Part shown: piece by piece, positions 8,942 through 17,492 of the stretch | Numbering within the stretch: position 1 is the stretch's first letter | Layout of the letters: each line of letters opens with the position of its first letter | From: Leptospira licerasiae serovar Varillal str. VAR 010 | GTDB lineage: Bacteria > Spirochaetota > Leptospiria > Leptospirales > Leptospiraceae | Length of the DNA stretch: 64,000 nt | Reading direction: 5' to 3' | Assembly: GCF_000244755.1 (NCBI RefSeq) | Contig: NZ_AHOO02000011.1 | Coordinates: 400,001-464,000 of the forward strand | Translations under genes and position numbers: made by a program | The notes under the pieces: model-generated | The model's input: only the letters and a program-made list of their open reading frames with translations | Told to the model about the DNA's origin: nothing | Databases searched by the model: none

Positions 8942-10408
8942 GTGGAAAAGAACGAAACTTCGAAAGAGCAGAATACTTTTTTCGAGCAGGAATTTAAACT
9001 TCTCTCGGACGCTCAGGCTTTTTTAGAAGATTCGAATACCAAAGAGGATCCTAAACAAAAATTAAAAACCCTTGTAGGATCCTACGAGTCCCTTCTCAAA
9101 CAATCTTCAAAGATCATGAAGATCGGGGACTCCACCCAGCATAGACTTCTCAAAACTCAGGAAGCATTAACCGATTCTAATATAATGTTAGAGGCCGCTT
9201 ATATGGACCTCAAACTTGTAACTGAGATCGGAAAGATCATCACTTCTTCGCTCGAACCGAAAGTTATCATACAATCCGTATATGAGAATACCAAATCCAT
9301 CGTTCCAATGGATGTTCTCGCATTCGGGACCTACGACGAAGAAAAAAAAGAGATCAAATATAAATTTTGCGTAATAGACGGTCGATATGTCCCCGCACCT
9401 TCTGTAGATTCTTTGGAAGAAGACAACCCTTCTTCTTATTGCGTTAAACAACAAAAAGAACTGATCACACTGGATATCGAAAAAGATTATCCTAATTATT
9501 TAGCGGATATCAGAAAACATTTCGGAGAAAACTCCCAATCTGCGTTATACTTTCCTCTCAAGGTAGAAGAACGCCTGATCGGGATACTCACAGTCCATAG
9601 TTATTCCAAAAACGCATTTCAGCCAAACCAACTGAATATTCTAAGGACCTTGGCGAACTATGTGGCAATCGGTGTGGATAACGCGGACGCCTACAGAACA
9701 CTTTCCAAAAGAAACAAAGAATTAAAGGATTCTTTGGAAAAGATCGAAGTCCTGAACAAAAGTATAGAAGAAGAAAGACAGAAATCCGAAAACTTACTTC
9801 TGAACATTCTACCTAGAAGTATCGCGGATCGTTTAAAAGGAGGAGAAGGTGTTATCGCGGATTATTTTCCTTCTTCCACCGTATTATTCGCCGATATAGT
9901 CGGATTTTCCAAACTTACCACTAAAATCCAAACTCCTACCAGACTTGTAGAGATCTTGAACCGTATTTTTACTGAGTTCGACGTGATCGCCGACAAATAT
10001 AAATTAGAAAAGATTAAAACAATAGGCGATTGTTATATGTTGGCCGGCGGTATTCCTGTTCCGACGGAAGACCACGCTCATAAGGCCGCCCAGGCTGCAT
10101 TGGATATGATCCATCGTTTAGATGAATTAAAGCCTGAGCTGGAATTCGAGTTTAACGTTCGTATCGGTCTTCATACCGGAGAGGTTGTTGCTGGAGTGAT
10201 CGGAAAGAACAAATTCGTGTACGATCTCTGGGGCGATTCCGTAAATACCGCCTCGCGCATGGAATCTCACGGGGCGACCGGAAGGATCCATGTTTCCGAA
10301 TCCGTGTATCTTTCCTTAAAAGATAAGTATAATTTCGAAGATAGGAATGTGATCGAGGTAAAAGGAAAAGGCCCGATGCATACTTACTTCCTACAAGGCA
10401 TTAAATAA
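8942..10408 (+). CDS. GAF-class III adenylyl cyclase
   Basis: A 488-aa soluble cyclase starting at GTG 8942, with no clear ribosome site; translation may be coupled to the SiaC-like gene 21 bases upstream. Residues about 89-247 are a GAF domain and about 250-285 a coiled coil that would lead into the dimeric catalytic domain. The class III domain begins near 305 and has metal aspartates D318 (FADIVGF) and D363 (TIGDCYM), and N435/R439 (SVNTASR). The purine-selecting positions are Lys359 (KIKTIG) and Asp428 (VYDLWG), the adenylyl pair; guanylyl cyclases have Glu and Cys there. ATP to cAMP is therefore predicted. It occupies the position SiaD holds in Pseudomonas but is not a GGDEF enzyme. Confidence 0.9.
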   Translation: MEKNETSKEQNTFFEQEFKLLSDAQAFLEDSNTKEDPKQKLKTLVGSYESLLKQSSKIMKIGDSTQHRLLKTQEALTDSNIMLEAAYMDLKLVTEIGKIITSSLEPKVIIQSVYENTKSIVPMDVLAFGTYDEEKKEIKYKFCVIDGRYVPAPSVDSLEEDNPSSYCVKQQKELITLDIEKDYPNYLADIRKHFGENSQSALYFPLKVEERLIGILTVHSYSKNAFQPNQLNILRTLANYVAIGVDNADAYRTLSKRNKELKDSLEKIEVLNKSIEEERQKSENLLLNILPRSIADRLKGGEGVIADYFPSSTVLFADIVGFSKLTTKIQTPTRLVEILNRIFTEFDVIADKYKLEKIKTIGDCYMLAGGIPVPTEDHAHKAAQAALDMIHRLDELKPELEFEFNVRIGLHTGEVVAGVIGKNKFVYDLWGDSVNTASRMESHGATGRIHVSESVYLSLKDKYNFEDRNVIEVKGKGPMHTYFLQGIK

Positions 10409-10421
10409 TCCTAATATAAGA

Positions 10422-10447
10422 AAGGATCTCCTAAGAGATCCTTTTTT
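10422..10447 (+). terminator. Intrinsic terminator after the cyclase gene
   Basis: A 9-bp perfect stem (10422-10430 with 10435-10443) closes a four-base loop and runs into TTTTTT, 14 bases after the cyclase stop. It marks the end of the signalling operon. Confidence 0.9.
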
Positions 10448-10524
10448 GTCGTCGTTATAGTCCGTCTAAAATATAAGTGATCGATCAATATTTAAGTTTC
10501 GGACCTCACAAGAGCAAGAAGATC

Positions 10525-10983
10525 TTAGCCTAGGGCGTCTATCACATCCTTAGGAGCTTGTACAAGTTCGATAAGCACTCCCTCGCCGCAAAGTGGAAAT
10601 TCCTCGTTTCCTTTAGGATGGATAAAAGTCACTTCGTGACCTCCCGCTCCTTTGCGGATACCGCCTGGAGTAAAACGGACTCCTTGTGAGCTCAACCATT
10701 CTACAGCCTTGTGAATATCATCTACCCAAAGTCCGATATGATTCAGCTTTGGATCGTTCACTCTTGGGCTTTTGGTCGGATCCACAGGTTCCATGATATC
10801 TACTTCTACAGCGTAAGGTCCTTTTCCCATCTGTAGGATGTCCTCATCTACGTTCTCTTTTTCACTTCTAAAAGAACCGATGTTTTGCAATCCGAGAGTA
10901 TCCACCCAAAATTTTTTGAGTTTATCCTTACTGTCTCCGCCGACTGCGATCTGCTGCACTCCCAGAATTTTAAACGGTCTCAT
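10525..10983 (-). CDS. VOC (glyoxalase/bleomycin-resistance) family protein
   Basis: A 152-aa protein with two beta-alpha-beta-beta-beta modules of the vicinal oxygen chelate fold. Candidate metal ligands are the His of [10 protein letters not shown] and the Glu of LIELVQ near the C-terminus; the first module begins GVQQIAVGG, with Gln where many epimerases have His. Length and layout resemble methylmalonyl-CoA epimerases and lactoylglutathione lyases, but the substrate cannot be assigned. It stands alone on the minus strand, convergent with the cyclase gene. Confidence 0.75.
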   Translation of the reverse strand: MRPFKILGVQQIAVGGDSKDKLKKFWVDTLGLQNIGSFRSEKENVDEDILQMGKGPYAVEVDIMEPVDPTKSPRVNDPKLNHIGLWVDDIHKAVEWLSSQGVRFTPGGIRKGAGGHEVTFIHPKGNEEFPLCGEGVLIELVQAPKDVIDALG

Positions 10984-11053
10984 AATGCCCTATCTTTCCT
11001 TTTTTTCCAAATTCTTTCCCTCATAGAAAAGAGCAAGGATTTGTCCAATCGGA

Positions 11054-12139
11054 TTAACGAGATTCCAAAGAGAAGGTAGCCTCTAAAGGAAGGTGATCGC
11101 TGGATTCAAAGGCCTCCCCTTCTTTTAACACCACATATTCTTTTTTAGTTAAACCTTTAGAATAGAACATATAATCTATAGTTCGATCCGGCTTTGCAAT
11201 CTGAGGATCGTTAGGCACATGGGTATAAAATTTTTCCTGATTGGGTCCGTTCAATTCCTCCAAACTTGCGGTCGAATCCCATTTTTTGAATAAAGGAGCG
11301 ATCTCTTCGTCGTCACTATAGAAATACGCTCCGTTAGGATGTAATTGTTTTCTGGAAAATCCGGGAGGAAGAAGATTAAAATCTCCGGCCAAGACCCATT
11401 CCGATCTTTCAGAATCCAATTTTTCTAACAATCCAGATATGAATGCAACCTGCTTCTGCATGGTATCCGTTCCCATAGAGAAAGCGTCCAAATGTGTATT
11501 CAAAAGTACCAAAGGTTTTTTATCTTTTACTTCTATGAATGCTTCTAGGACAGCCCGTTTTAACTGCATTTGTTTAGTGATCGGATCTGCAGGAGGCGTG
11601 GGGAGTTGATGGCGAGAAGCGGAAAGAATTTTATATTTACTGAATATAGTGAGTTTCATTCCGACGGAACCCATGATCTTTGGATGGGGAACGAAACCCG
11701 CCTTCCAATAAAAAGCTTCCGTTTGACAAGGGTATCTATCCGAAAGTAAGGGAAGAATTCTTTCAGATTGATTTTCGGAGTACGTTTTTTTAGCTCCATC
11801 ATCCACTTCTTGAAATAAAACAAAGTCAGGATCTCTTTCTAAGATTACATTCGCAACTTTTTTAAGAGTAGATTCTATCTCCTGCCTGGAAGGTCCAACA
11901 TCCGGTCCGGTTTCATCCGGAACGTCATACCAAAACACTCTATTCCTTCCCGCAAAATATTGCACGTTCCAAGATAATACCTTGATCGGCTCCGAAGACT
12001 CCAGACTAGGAGCACCGTCTTCACATTTTACTCGGGCTGTTTCCAAGTCGGATGGATGGAATGTGGAAAAATAAACCAGCAGAAGTAATAAAGCGAAAAC
12101 ACTTAATAACACCAGAAGGATTCTTTTGAATAATTTCAA
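11054..12139 (-). CDS. Endonuclease/exonuclease/phosphatase family protein, membrane-anchored
   Basis: A 361-aa protein with one N-terminal hydrophobic segment (about 5-24: ILLVLLSVFALLLLLVYF) that serves as signal or anchor, followed by an EEP-fold domain. Motifs in order are VLSWNVQYF, FVLFQEVDD, LLNTHLDAF, LAGDFNLLPP and SSDHLPLEA; these supply the Asn, Glu, Asp and His residues that bind metal and catalyse phosphodiester cleavage. Such exported enzymes include sphingomyelinases, DNases and inositol phosphatases; the sequence does not decide. There is no sphingomyelinase-specific C-terminal extension. It is divergent from the next gene, with 149 bases between starts. Confidence 0.8.
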   Translation of the reverse strand: MKLFKRILLVLLSVFALLLLLVYFSTFHPSDLETARVKCEDGAPSLESSEPIKVLSWNVQYFAGRNRVFWYDVPDETGPDVGPSRQEIESTLKKVANVILERDPDFVLFQEVDDGAKKTYSENQSERILPLLSDRYPCQTEAFYWKAGFVPHPKIMGSVGMKLTIFSKYKILSASRHQLPTPPADPITKQMQLKRAVLEAFIEVKDKKPLVLLNTHLDAFSMGTDTMQKQVAFISGLLEKLDSERSEWVLAGDFNLLPPGFSRKQLHPNGAYFYSDDEEIAPLFKKWDSTASLEELNGPNQEKFYTHVPNDPQIAKPDRTIDYMFYSKGLTKKEYVVLKEGEAFESSDHLPLEATFSLESR

Positions 12140-12288
12140 GACTGCCTCATCTATTTATTTCGTTTCTTGGCCTTCCTTTCTAATGAAATTCCCCACATTC
12201 GTCCACAATTTTAGAGTTTTCAGATACAAGAATCAGAACGGAAAGACTTTCCCTTTTTCAGGGGATAAGAAACATTGGAATCGGTCCC

Positions 12289-13314
12289 ATGCAGAACAAA
12301 TTTCTAATCCTATTCTTTTCTCTTTTTATATGTTTTAGCCTATCTCCCTTGTTTGGGGAGGAACTGGAATTGCAGATAGTTCTCAAAAATGGAAGTACAG
12401 GCGGACCGGGCTCCGCAGAATCGATTCGTCTATTCGCTTTGGAAAGACAGATGATGCCCTTGCCTCTTCCTGAGCAGGGTCCGGTAAGAGGAAGTTTTAA
12501 ACTTCCTAAGATCAACGCTCCGGATGGACTTCCTATATTGCTCCAAGTGACTTATAATGGCGTAAATTATAATAAGATGATCCCTCCGGTACCGATGATG
12601 AGGTCCCGTCCGCAAGAGGTCACAGTTTACGATAAAACCCTGGATCGTTCAGTAGTCAAAACAAAGTCGCTTCTACAAGTAGTGAGAGAAAAAGACGTAT
12701 TAGTAATTTCTAAAGTATCTATTCTTACCAACAATACTATTCCTCCTAAAAGTTTTCAGAACCCGAACGATCCTTTAGAAGTTTACGTTCCGGAAGAAGC
12801 ATTAGAAGTAAGCGCCCAATTGACCCAAAGCACGAATAAGATGGCGATCCCCATCCAGTTGACTAAGGGGAAAAACGGTTGGGTGATCGACCGGGCAATT
12901 CTTCCTGGAACTTCCCAGTTGTTTGTGAGTTATGTGATCCCTTCCACCAATCTATCTCCTACTCAATTTAAAGATAGATTATTATTCGAAAACCAAGAAG
13001 GAGAGAAAGTGATCTTCTCCAAACCGAAAGACATGCAGGTTTCCTTTATCGGACAAAAGGGGACACGCCCTGTTTCCGTGGACGCTCCTCCTGATGTGAA
13101 TTCGAATATAGTCAGCTATGCCGGACCTCAATATGAGATCACTCTTTCCGTGATCGGGGGAGAACCGATCAATGAAACTGCTAACCAAGAAAGAGAGATC
13201 AATAACGGGAGCATATTCGTCTCCACCGAAAAAACAATCTATGGTGTGATTGGAATTCTTTCTTTCTTATTCTTCCTTTCTTTTACGATCACTTATAGAC
13301 TTAGAAAAGAATAA
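12289..13314 (+). CDS. Secreted protein with C-terminal membrane anchor, unknown function
   Basis: A 341-aa protein with a signal peptide (MQNKFLILFFSLFICFSLSPLFGEE), a beta-rich middle and one C-terminal transmembrane segment (about 315-335, YGVIGILSFLFFLSFTITY) followed by RLRKE. The middle recalls carboxypeptidase-regulatory or Ig-like folds (LLQVTYNGVNYNKMIPP) without a decisive motif. A type I periplasmic or surface protein is the simplest topology. It is convergent with the lipase-like gene, and a palindrome separates them. Confidence 0.7.
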   Translation: MQNKFLILFFSLFICFSLSPLFGEELELQIVLKNGSTGGPGSAESIRLFALERQMMPLPLPEQGPVRGSFKLPKINAPDGLPILLQVTYNGVNYNKMIPPVPMMRSRPQEVTVYDKTLDRSVVKTKSLLQVVREKDVLVISKVSILTNNTIPPKSFQNPNDPLEVYVPEEALEVSAQLTQSTNKMAIPIQLTKGKNGWVIDRAILPGTSQLFVSYVIPSTNLSPTQFKDRLLFENQEGEKVIFSKPKDMQVSFIGQKGTRPVSVDAPPDVNSNIVSYAGPQYEITLSVIGGEPINETANQEREINNGSIFVSTEKTIYGVIGILSFLFFLSFTITYRLRKE

Positions 13315-13335
13315 GTAGTAGGATCGATACCTGAC

Positions 13336-13359
13336 CGGATGTTGGAATTCCAACATCCG
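13336..13359. repeat. Perfect 24-bp palindrome of the TTGGAATTCCAA family
   Basis: A 24-bp perfect inverted repeat centred at 13347/13348 with core GTTGGAATTCCAAC, lying between two convergent genes. It matches the termini of the ~150-bp repeat elements at 32007 and 37579. It could serve as a bidirectional terminator, but no long T run follows. Confidence 0.8.
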
Positions 13360-13365
13360 ATTGTG

Positions 13366-14316
13366 TCATTTCTTCTTTGCGGCTAATTTCTTTTTAGGGG
13401 AAGGCTTTGATTTTGCCGCTTTCTTAATACTTGGCTTTTTAGCGGAAGACTTTGCCCTTTCAGGAACCAGAGAATCCATAAATTCTTTGATATCCTTTAG
13501 GACCTTCTCTCTTTCTCCCGCAGGCTCGTTCATAAGTTCATGATAGAAACCTTTATAGGTCTTCATTCTTTTATTTTTATAAACTAAATGATTATAAAAT
13601 TCCAAACTCCCGGCAGGATCTGCAATCCCGTCCGCTAAACCGTGCAGAATGAGGATGGGAGTCCTTAGGATCGCCGCCTTTCTGTTCGCAATCGCTCCCT
13701 GTTGGAACAATTCGTAACCCATAGAGAACGAAATTTTACCATGAACTAAAGGATCGTCAATGTACGCCTGGACAACTTCAGGATCTCTACTTACCAGACT
13801 TGTATCTAAGTTTGCGTCCAAAGTGGTAGAAGGTGCAATCTTACGCAAAAAACCTGCTACAGAGATCTGAAATCTTTGGAATGCAGTAGTAGGGATCTTT
13901 AATGCAGAAGAGCAGGCAACAACTCCATAGATATAGTCCTGATTGATCCCTTCTAAGGCGTAACGAATGACCACCACTCCACCCATCGAATGGCCTAAAA
14001 GTAGGATCTTATCTCTCTGCTCTCTTTTGCGTACCTCTTGCACAAAGTCGGCAAGATCGTCTACAAATGCTTCGAAACCGGAGGCGTGACCTCTTTTACC
14101 TTCCGATTTACCATGACCTCTTAGATCCAGACCGTAAAAATTTACATCGCTATCCTTAAAATACTGGATGAGGTTGGAATACCTACCGCTATGTTCTCCG
14201 AATCCATGACAAAAAACAATTACACGATTTGCTCCGGATTTGGTCCACGCTTGGGCGTATAATTTGGTATTGTCTCTGGAAGATTGAAAGAAGAATTCTT
14301 TATGTTGGTAGGCCAT
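13366..14316 (-). CDS. Alpha/beta hydrolase, monoacylglycerol-lipase-like
   Basis: An alpha/beta hydrolase with the oxyanion-side motif FCHGFGEHSGRY, then LDLRGHGKSEG, a nucleophile elbow GHSMGG near residue 110, and a C-terminal Asp/His region (HGLADGIADP and GFYHELMNEP). These are hallmarks of monoacylglycerol lipase/lysophospholipase-like enzymes. The tail is very rich in Lys, Ala and Pro (KKPSIKKAAKSKPSPKKK), much like the tail of the Lon protein in this window; such tails may bind nucleic acid or membranes. I chose the ATG at 14316 because GGAG lies about 10 bases upstream; an ATG at 14331 would add five residues. No signal peptide is seen. Confidence 0.83.
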   Translation of the reverse strand: MAYQHKEFFFQSSRDNTKLYAQAWTKSGANRVIVFCHGFGEHSGRYSNLIQYFKDSDVNFYGLDLRGHGKSEGKRGHASGFEAFVDDLADFVQEVRKREQRDKILLLGHSMGGVVVIRYALEGINQDYIYGVVACSSALKIPTTAFQRFQISVAGFLRKIAPSTTLDANLDTSLVSRDPEVVQAYIDDPLVHGKISFSMGYELFQQGAIANRKAAILRTPILILHGLADGIADPAGSLEFYNHLVYKNKRMKTYKGFYHELMNEPAGEREKVLKDIKEFMDSLVPERAKSSAKKPSIKKAAKSKPSPKKKLAAKKK

Positions 14317-14578
14317 GCTGTTTGGCTCCATCTAGGTTAGGGGCGGTATCCCTCGTAGTCGGACCGAAGCTATAGACAAGTAAACGTTGGGTCAAGTATT
14401 TATTCCAAAACGGAAGAAAGAGGATGTTCTAGGACTAAAATCGGACCTTTCTTTCTCTCAAAGCTCTAACAGTAAAATCACATTTTCGTTGCCGATTCCT
14501 TTTCCTCTCACCAATCTGTCGCTTTACGTGCTTCTTATGGAAGCTGACATTAAACAGAAACACAGTGGAGAGAATTGG

Positions 14579-15973
14579 ATGTCTCAACCGACCTCGGAAA
14601 AAAGCCTGCTTCGATATTTCGGATTAGGCGAACTTGCCGCCCATGGAGGAAACGCGATCCTCGCCTTTTGGATGATCATGGGAATGGCCTTCTTTCTATT
14701 CGCGGACCAAAACCTGATCGCGCCGAACCTCAGAAATATAGCCGGCTCTTTCGGGATCACGGATCAAAAAGAGATCGATTGGAAATTGGGAGGACTTATC
14801 CCGATTTGTTTCTTCGTTTTAGGAGGATTGGTTTCGGTTTACATGGGTTATCTTACCCAAAGATTTCCTAGAAAACCTTTGGTTATCGGAACGGTATTAT
14901 TGGGAGAGATCCCTTGCCTTCTTTCCGGATTCGCAAGAAACTACGAAGAATTTTTAATCCTTAGGACTCTCACCGGTTTCGGCTTGGGAGGGAGTTTCCC
15001 TCTTCTATTCTCTCTTGTAGGAGATTATTTTTCGGATAAATCCCGCTCTACAGCGGCAGGTTATCTTTCTCTAGCCATCGGGCTCGGAGTCGGAGTCGGC
15101 CAATTGGTAGGAGGGACCTTAGGTACAGAGGATCCGATCAACGGATGGAGACAAAGTTTCATCTATATGGCGGCTCCTTCTTTCCTATTCATGCTTGTTT
15201 ACGGATTATTTTGCAAAGAGCCTGTCAGAGGCGGAAGCGAGAAGGAACTGGCAAACCTAAATCCGGATTCTTTGGACGTGAATTCTGAAGCGGTCCGTTT
15301 AACTTGGAAAGATATCAAAAACATTTTCCAAAGTAAAACGAACGTCGGGATCTTTATGCAAGGAATACCGGGCTGCGTGCCTTGGGGAGTATTCTTCGTA
15401 TTCTTGAACGACTATTACGAATTCAGCTACGGTCTACCTAAAGACCAAGCGTCCGCGTTAGTGATCTTCGCTGCATTAGGGATCTTTGGCGGTACATTTT
15501 TCGGCGGAGTGATCGGACAAAAACTTTATGATACGAATAAAAAGTTCCTGCCGATATTCTGCGGAAGTTCCATCTTACTAGGTATTATCCCTACATTGTA
15601 TTTACTTTATGCAAAGAATATTGCAGGAAGCCCAATGTTCATTTTTATTAATATTCTCGCAGGTATTATCATTTCGGTAACCGGCCCGAATGTTAGAGCA
15701 TTGATTATAAACGTCAATCCACCTAAAAGTAGATCTTCCATGTTCGCACTTTACAATCTAACTGATAATCTTGGAAATGGACTCGGACCTGCAATGGCAG
15801 CGTTGATCCTTACAGTATTACCGGACAGAACCCAGGCATTCACGATCGCGATCCTTTTCTGGATACCTTGCGGACTCGCTTGGTTCTACATTTTGAAAAA
15901 TTTCAAACAAGACGAACAAAAGATGCACGAAGAGCTGGCAGCCGAAGTCGGCAGGATCAAAAGGACGGCTTAA
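14579..15973 (+). CDS. MFS transporter
   Basis: A major facilitator with about 12 membrane segments, for example FWMIMGMAFFLFADQNL, LIPICFFVLGGLVSVYMGYL and GLGVGVGQLVGGTLG. The A-like loop motif occurs as YLTQRFPRKPLV after TM2 and a typical RTLTGFGLGGSFPL lies in TM4. The frame is open further upstream (TTG 14387, ATG 14537), but GGAG at 14567-14570 sits 8 bases before ATG 14579, giving a normal 464-aa protein; the longer versions add a polar stretch unlike a transporter N-terminus. Sequence style is closest to sphingolipid-transporter (spinster)-like MFS proteins; the substrate is unknown. The mtnC gene starts immediately after its stop codon. Confidence 0.85.
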   Translation: MSQPTSEKSLLRYFGLGELAAHGGNAILAFWMIMGMAFFLFADQNLIAPNLRNIAGSFGITDQKEIDWKLGGLIPICFFVLGGLVSVYMGYLTQRFPRKPLVIGTVLLGEIPCLLSGFARNYEEFLILRTLTGFGLGGSFPLLFSLVGDYFSDKSRSTAAGYLSLAIGLGVGVGQLVGGTLGTEDPINGWRQSFIYMAAPSFLFMLVYGLFCKEPVRGGSEKELANLNPDSLDVNSEAVRLTWKDIKNIFQSKTNVGIFMQGIPGCVPWGVFFVFLNDYYEFSYGLPKDQASALVIFAALGIFGGTFFGGVIGQKLYDTNKKFLPIFCGSSILLGIIPTLYLLYAKNIAGSPMFIFINILAGIIISVTGPNVRALIINVNPPKSRSSMFALYNLTDNLGNGLGPAMAALILTVLPDRTQAFTIAILFWIPCGLAWFYILKNFKQDEQKMHEELAAEVGRIKRTA

Positions 15974-16678
15974 TTGGAAGAACAAAGCACCGAGTTATAT
16001 TTATTTGATATAGAAGGGACAACCACGCCGATAGAATTCGTGCACAAGGTCTTATTCCCCTACTCGGTCCAAAACTTTCAGACATTCTTCTCGGAAACCT
16101 CGGCGGAAACAGACTTCGCCGAGGAGCTAATCCTTGCTTCTAAAAATGAAAAGGAATATACGGAAGAAGTTTCCAATTCTCCGGAATCGCTTACTAAATT
16201 CTGCAAATACCTAGTATCCAAAGATCGTAAATTAGGGATTTTGAAAGAGATCCAAGGAAGGATCTGGAAGAAGGGATACGAATCCGGAGAACTAAAGAGC
16301 ACAATTTTCCCGGATGTCCCTCCCTTTTTAGAAAGGATCAAAAAATCAGGCAAACGTGCGGCAGTATATTCTTCGGGAAGTGTTGAGGCTCAAATCCTGA
16401 TCTATAAATACTGTGAAGCAGGAGACCTAACGATATATTTCGAAAATTATTTCGATACGGCTGTTGGCGGAAAAAGGGAATCCTCAAGTTATACCAAAAT
16501 TTCCGAAAAACTTTCTATTCCTCCTAAATCCATCGTATTCTTTACGGATATAAAAGAAGAAGCGGATGCGGCTACAGAAGCAGGAATCCGATCCATTCTA
16601 CTTTCTCGGCCAGGAAATCATCCGCAGGCAGAACATAAATACCAGGTGATAGAGAACTTTGCTAAGATCTTAGCATAG
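15974..16678 (+). CDS. mtnC: Acireductone synthase (enolase-phosphatase E1)
   Basis: A 234-aa HAD-family enzyme of the methionine salvage pathway. It converts 2,3-diketo-5-methylthiopentyl-1-phosphate to the acireductone. Motif I is LFDIEGTTTPIEFVHKVLFPY (Asp12 nucleophile; Glu14), motif II is AVYSSGSV, and motif III/IV includes GGKRESSSY and FFTDIKEEADAA. Length matches the family. The start is a TTG directly abutting the stop of the MFS gene, so translation is probably coupled. No other mtn gene is present nearby. Confidence 0.93.
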   Translation: MEEQSTELYLFDIEGTTTPIEFVHKVLFPYSVQNFQTFFSETSAETDFAEELILASKNEKEYTEEVSNSPESLTKFCKYLVSKDRKLGILKEIQGRIWKKGYESGELKSTIFPDVPPFLERIKKSGKRAAVYSSGSVEAQILIYKYCEAGDLTIYFENYFDTAVGGKRESSSYTKISEKLSIPPKSIVFFTDIKEEADAATEAGIRSILLSRPGNHPQAEHKYQVIENFAKILA

Positions 16679-16720
16679 GTATATTTATATTTTTTAATAT
16701 AACTTGTTCGCCTTCCTAGA

Positions 16721-17488
16721 TTACATTGCCACTCTTTTATATAAGATCGCCCCGAGCGAAACCGCAATGCAGGAGGACAAAAATAAAATACCAAGATCTA
16801 ATCCTAGATTAAATGCGGAGGGAGTTCCTAACATAAAAGTCCTAAGTCCGTCGATCACATAGGTAAGAGGATTTACATGTGACAGTATCTTTAGCCAATC
16901 CGGCATTATCTCTATCGGATAAATCGCGTTGCTTGCGAAAAAAAGAGGCATTGTGAGTAATTGTCCGATTCCCATAAATCTCTCCCTTGTTTTTACGAGG
17001 CAGGCAATAATAAGGGAAAACGTGGAGAAAAAAATCGATCCTAACAAAACAAAGCTTAAAACTCCGGCTATGCTAAACAAGTCCCAGCGGACAGAAACTC
17101 CCAAAATGAAAGCCAATATATAAATGATCAAAAGGATCGGCAAAGTCCTAAGTCCTGCAGAAATTGCCTTACCTAAAACGATAGACGCTCTTGGAGTCGG
17201 TGTAGTAAGCATCTTTTGGATCAAACCTAGGTCCTTCTCCCAAATGATCGCTATTCCGGAGAAAATCGAAACGAATAAAACGCTTTGTGCAAGAATTCCG
17301 GGAGTCATAAAAGATATATAGTTGGTTCTTCCTGCCATCATAGGCATCTTTGCAAAAACCTGGCCGAAGACCAAAAGCCAGAGAGCTGGCTGAACCGATC
17401 TGGTCAGAATTTCGGTAGGATCATGAATGACCTTTCGAATTTCGAGTTCAGTTATGACGCAGGTCTTTTTTAAAAAATTTAAGATCAT
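16721..17488 (-). CDS. ABC-2 type transporter permease
   Basis: A 255-aa membrane protein with six predicted helices and the ABC-2 layout: an N-terminal cytoplasmic stretch (ITELEIRKVIHDPTEIL), then helices, ending with the family-typical ISHVNPLTYVIDGLRTFMLG near residue 215. It pairs with the ATPase gene four bases upstream on the same strand, forming a DrrA/DrrB-like exporter for drugs or lipids. The substrate is not evident. Confidence 0.88.
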   Translation of the reverse strand: MILNFLKKTCVITELEIRKVIHDPTEILTRSVQPALWLLVFGQVFAKMPMMAGRTNYISFMTPGILAQSVLFVSIFSGIAIIWEKDLGLIQKMLTTPTPRASIVLGKAISAGLRTLPILLIIYILAFILGVSVRWDLFSIAGVLSFVLLGSIFFSTFSLIIACLVKTRERFMGIGQLLTMPLFFASNAIYPIEIMPDWLKILSHVNPLTYVIDGLRTFMLGTPSAFNLGLDLGILFLSSCIAVSLGAILYKRVAM

Positions 17489-17492
17489 CCGT

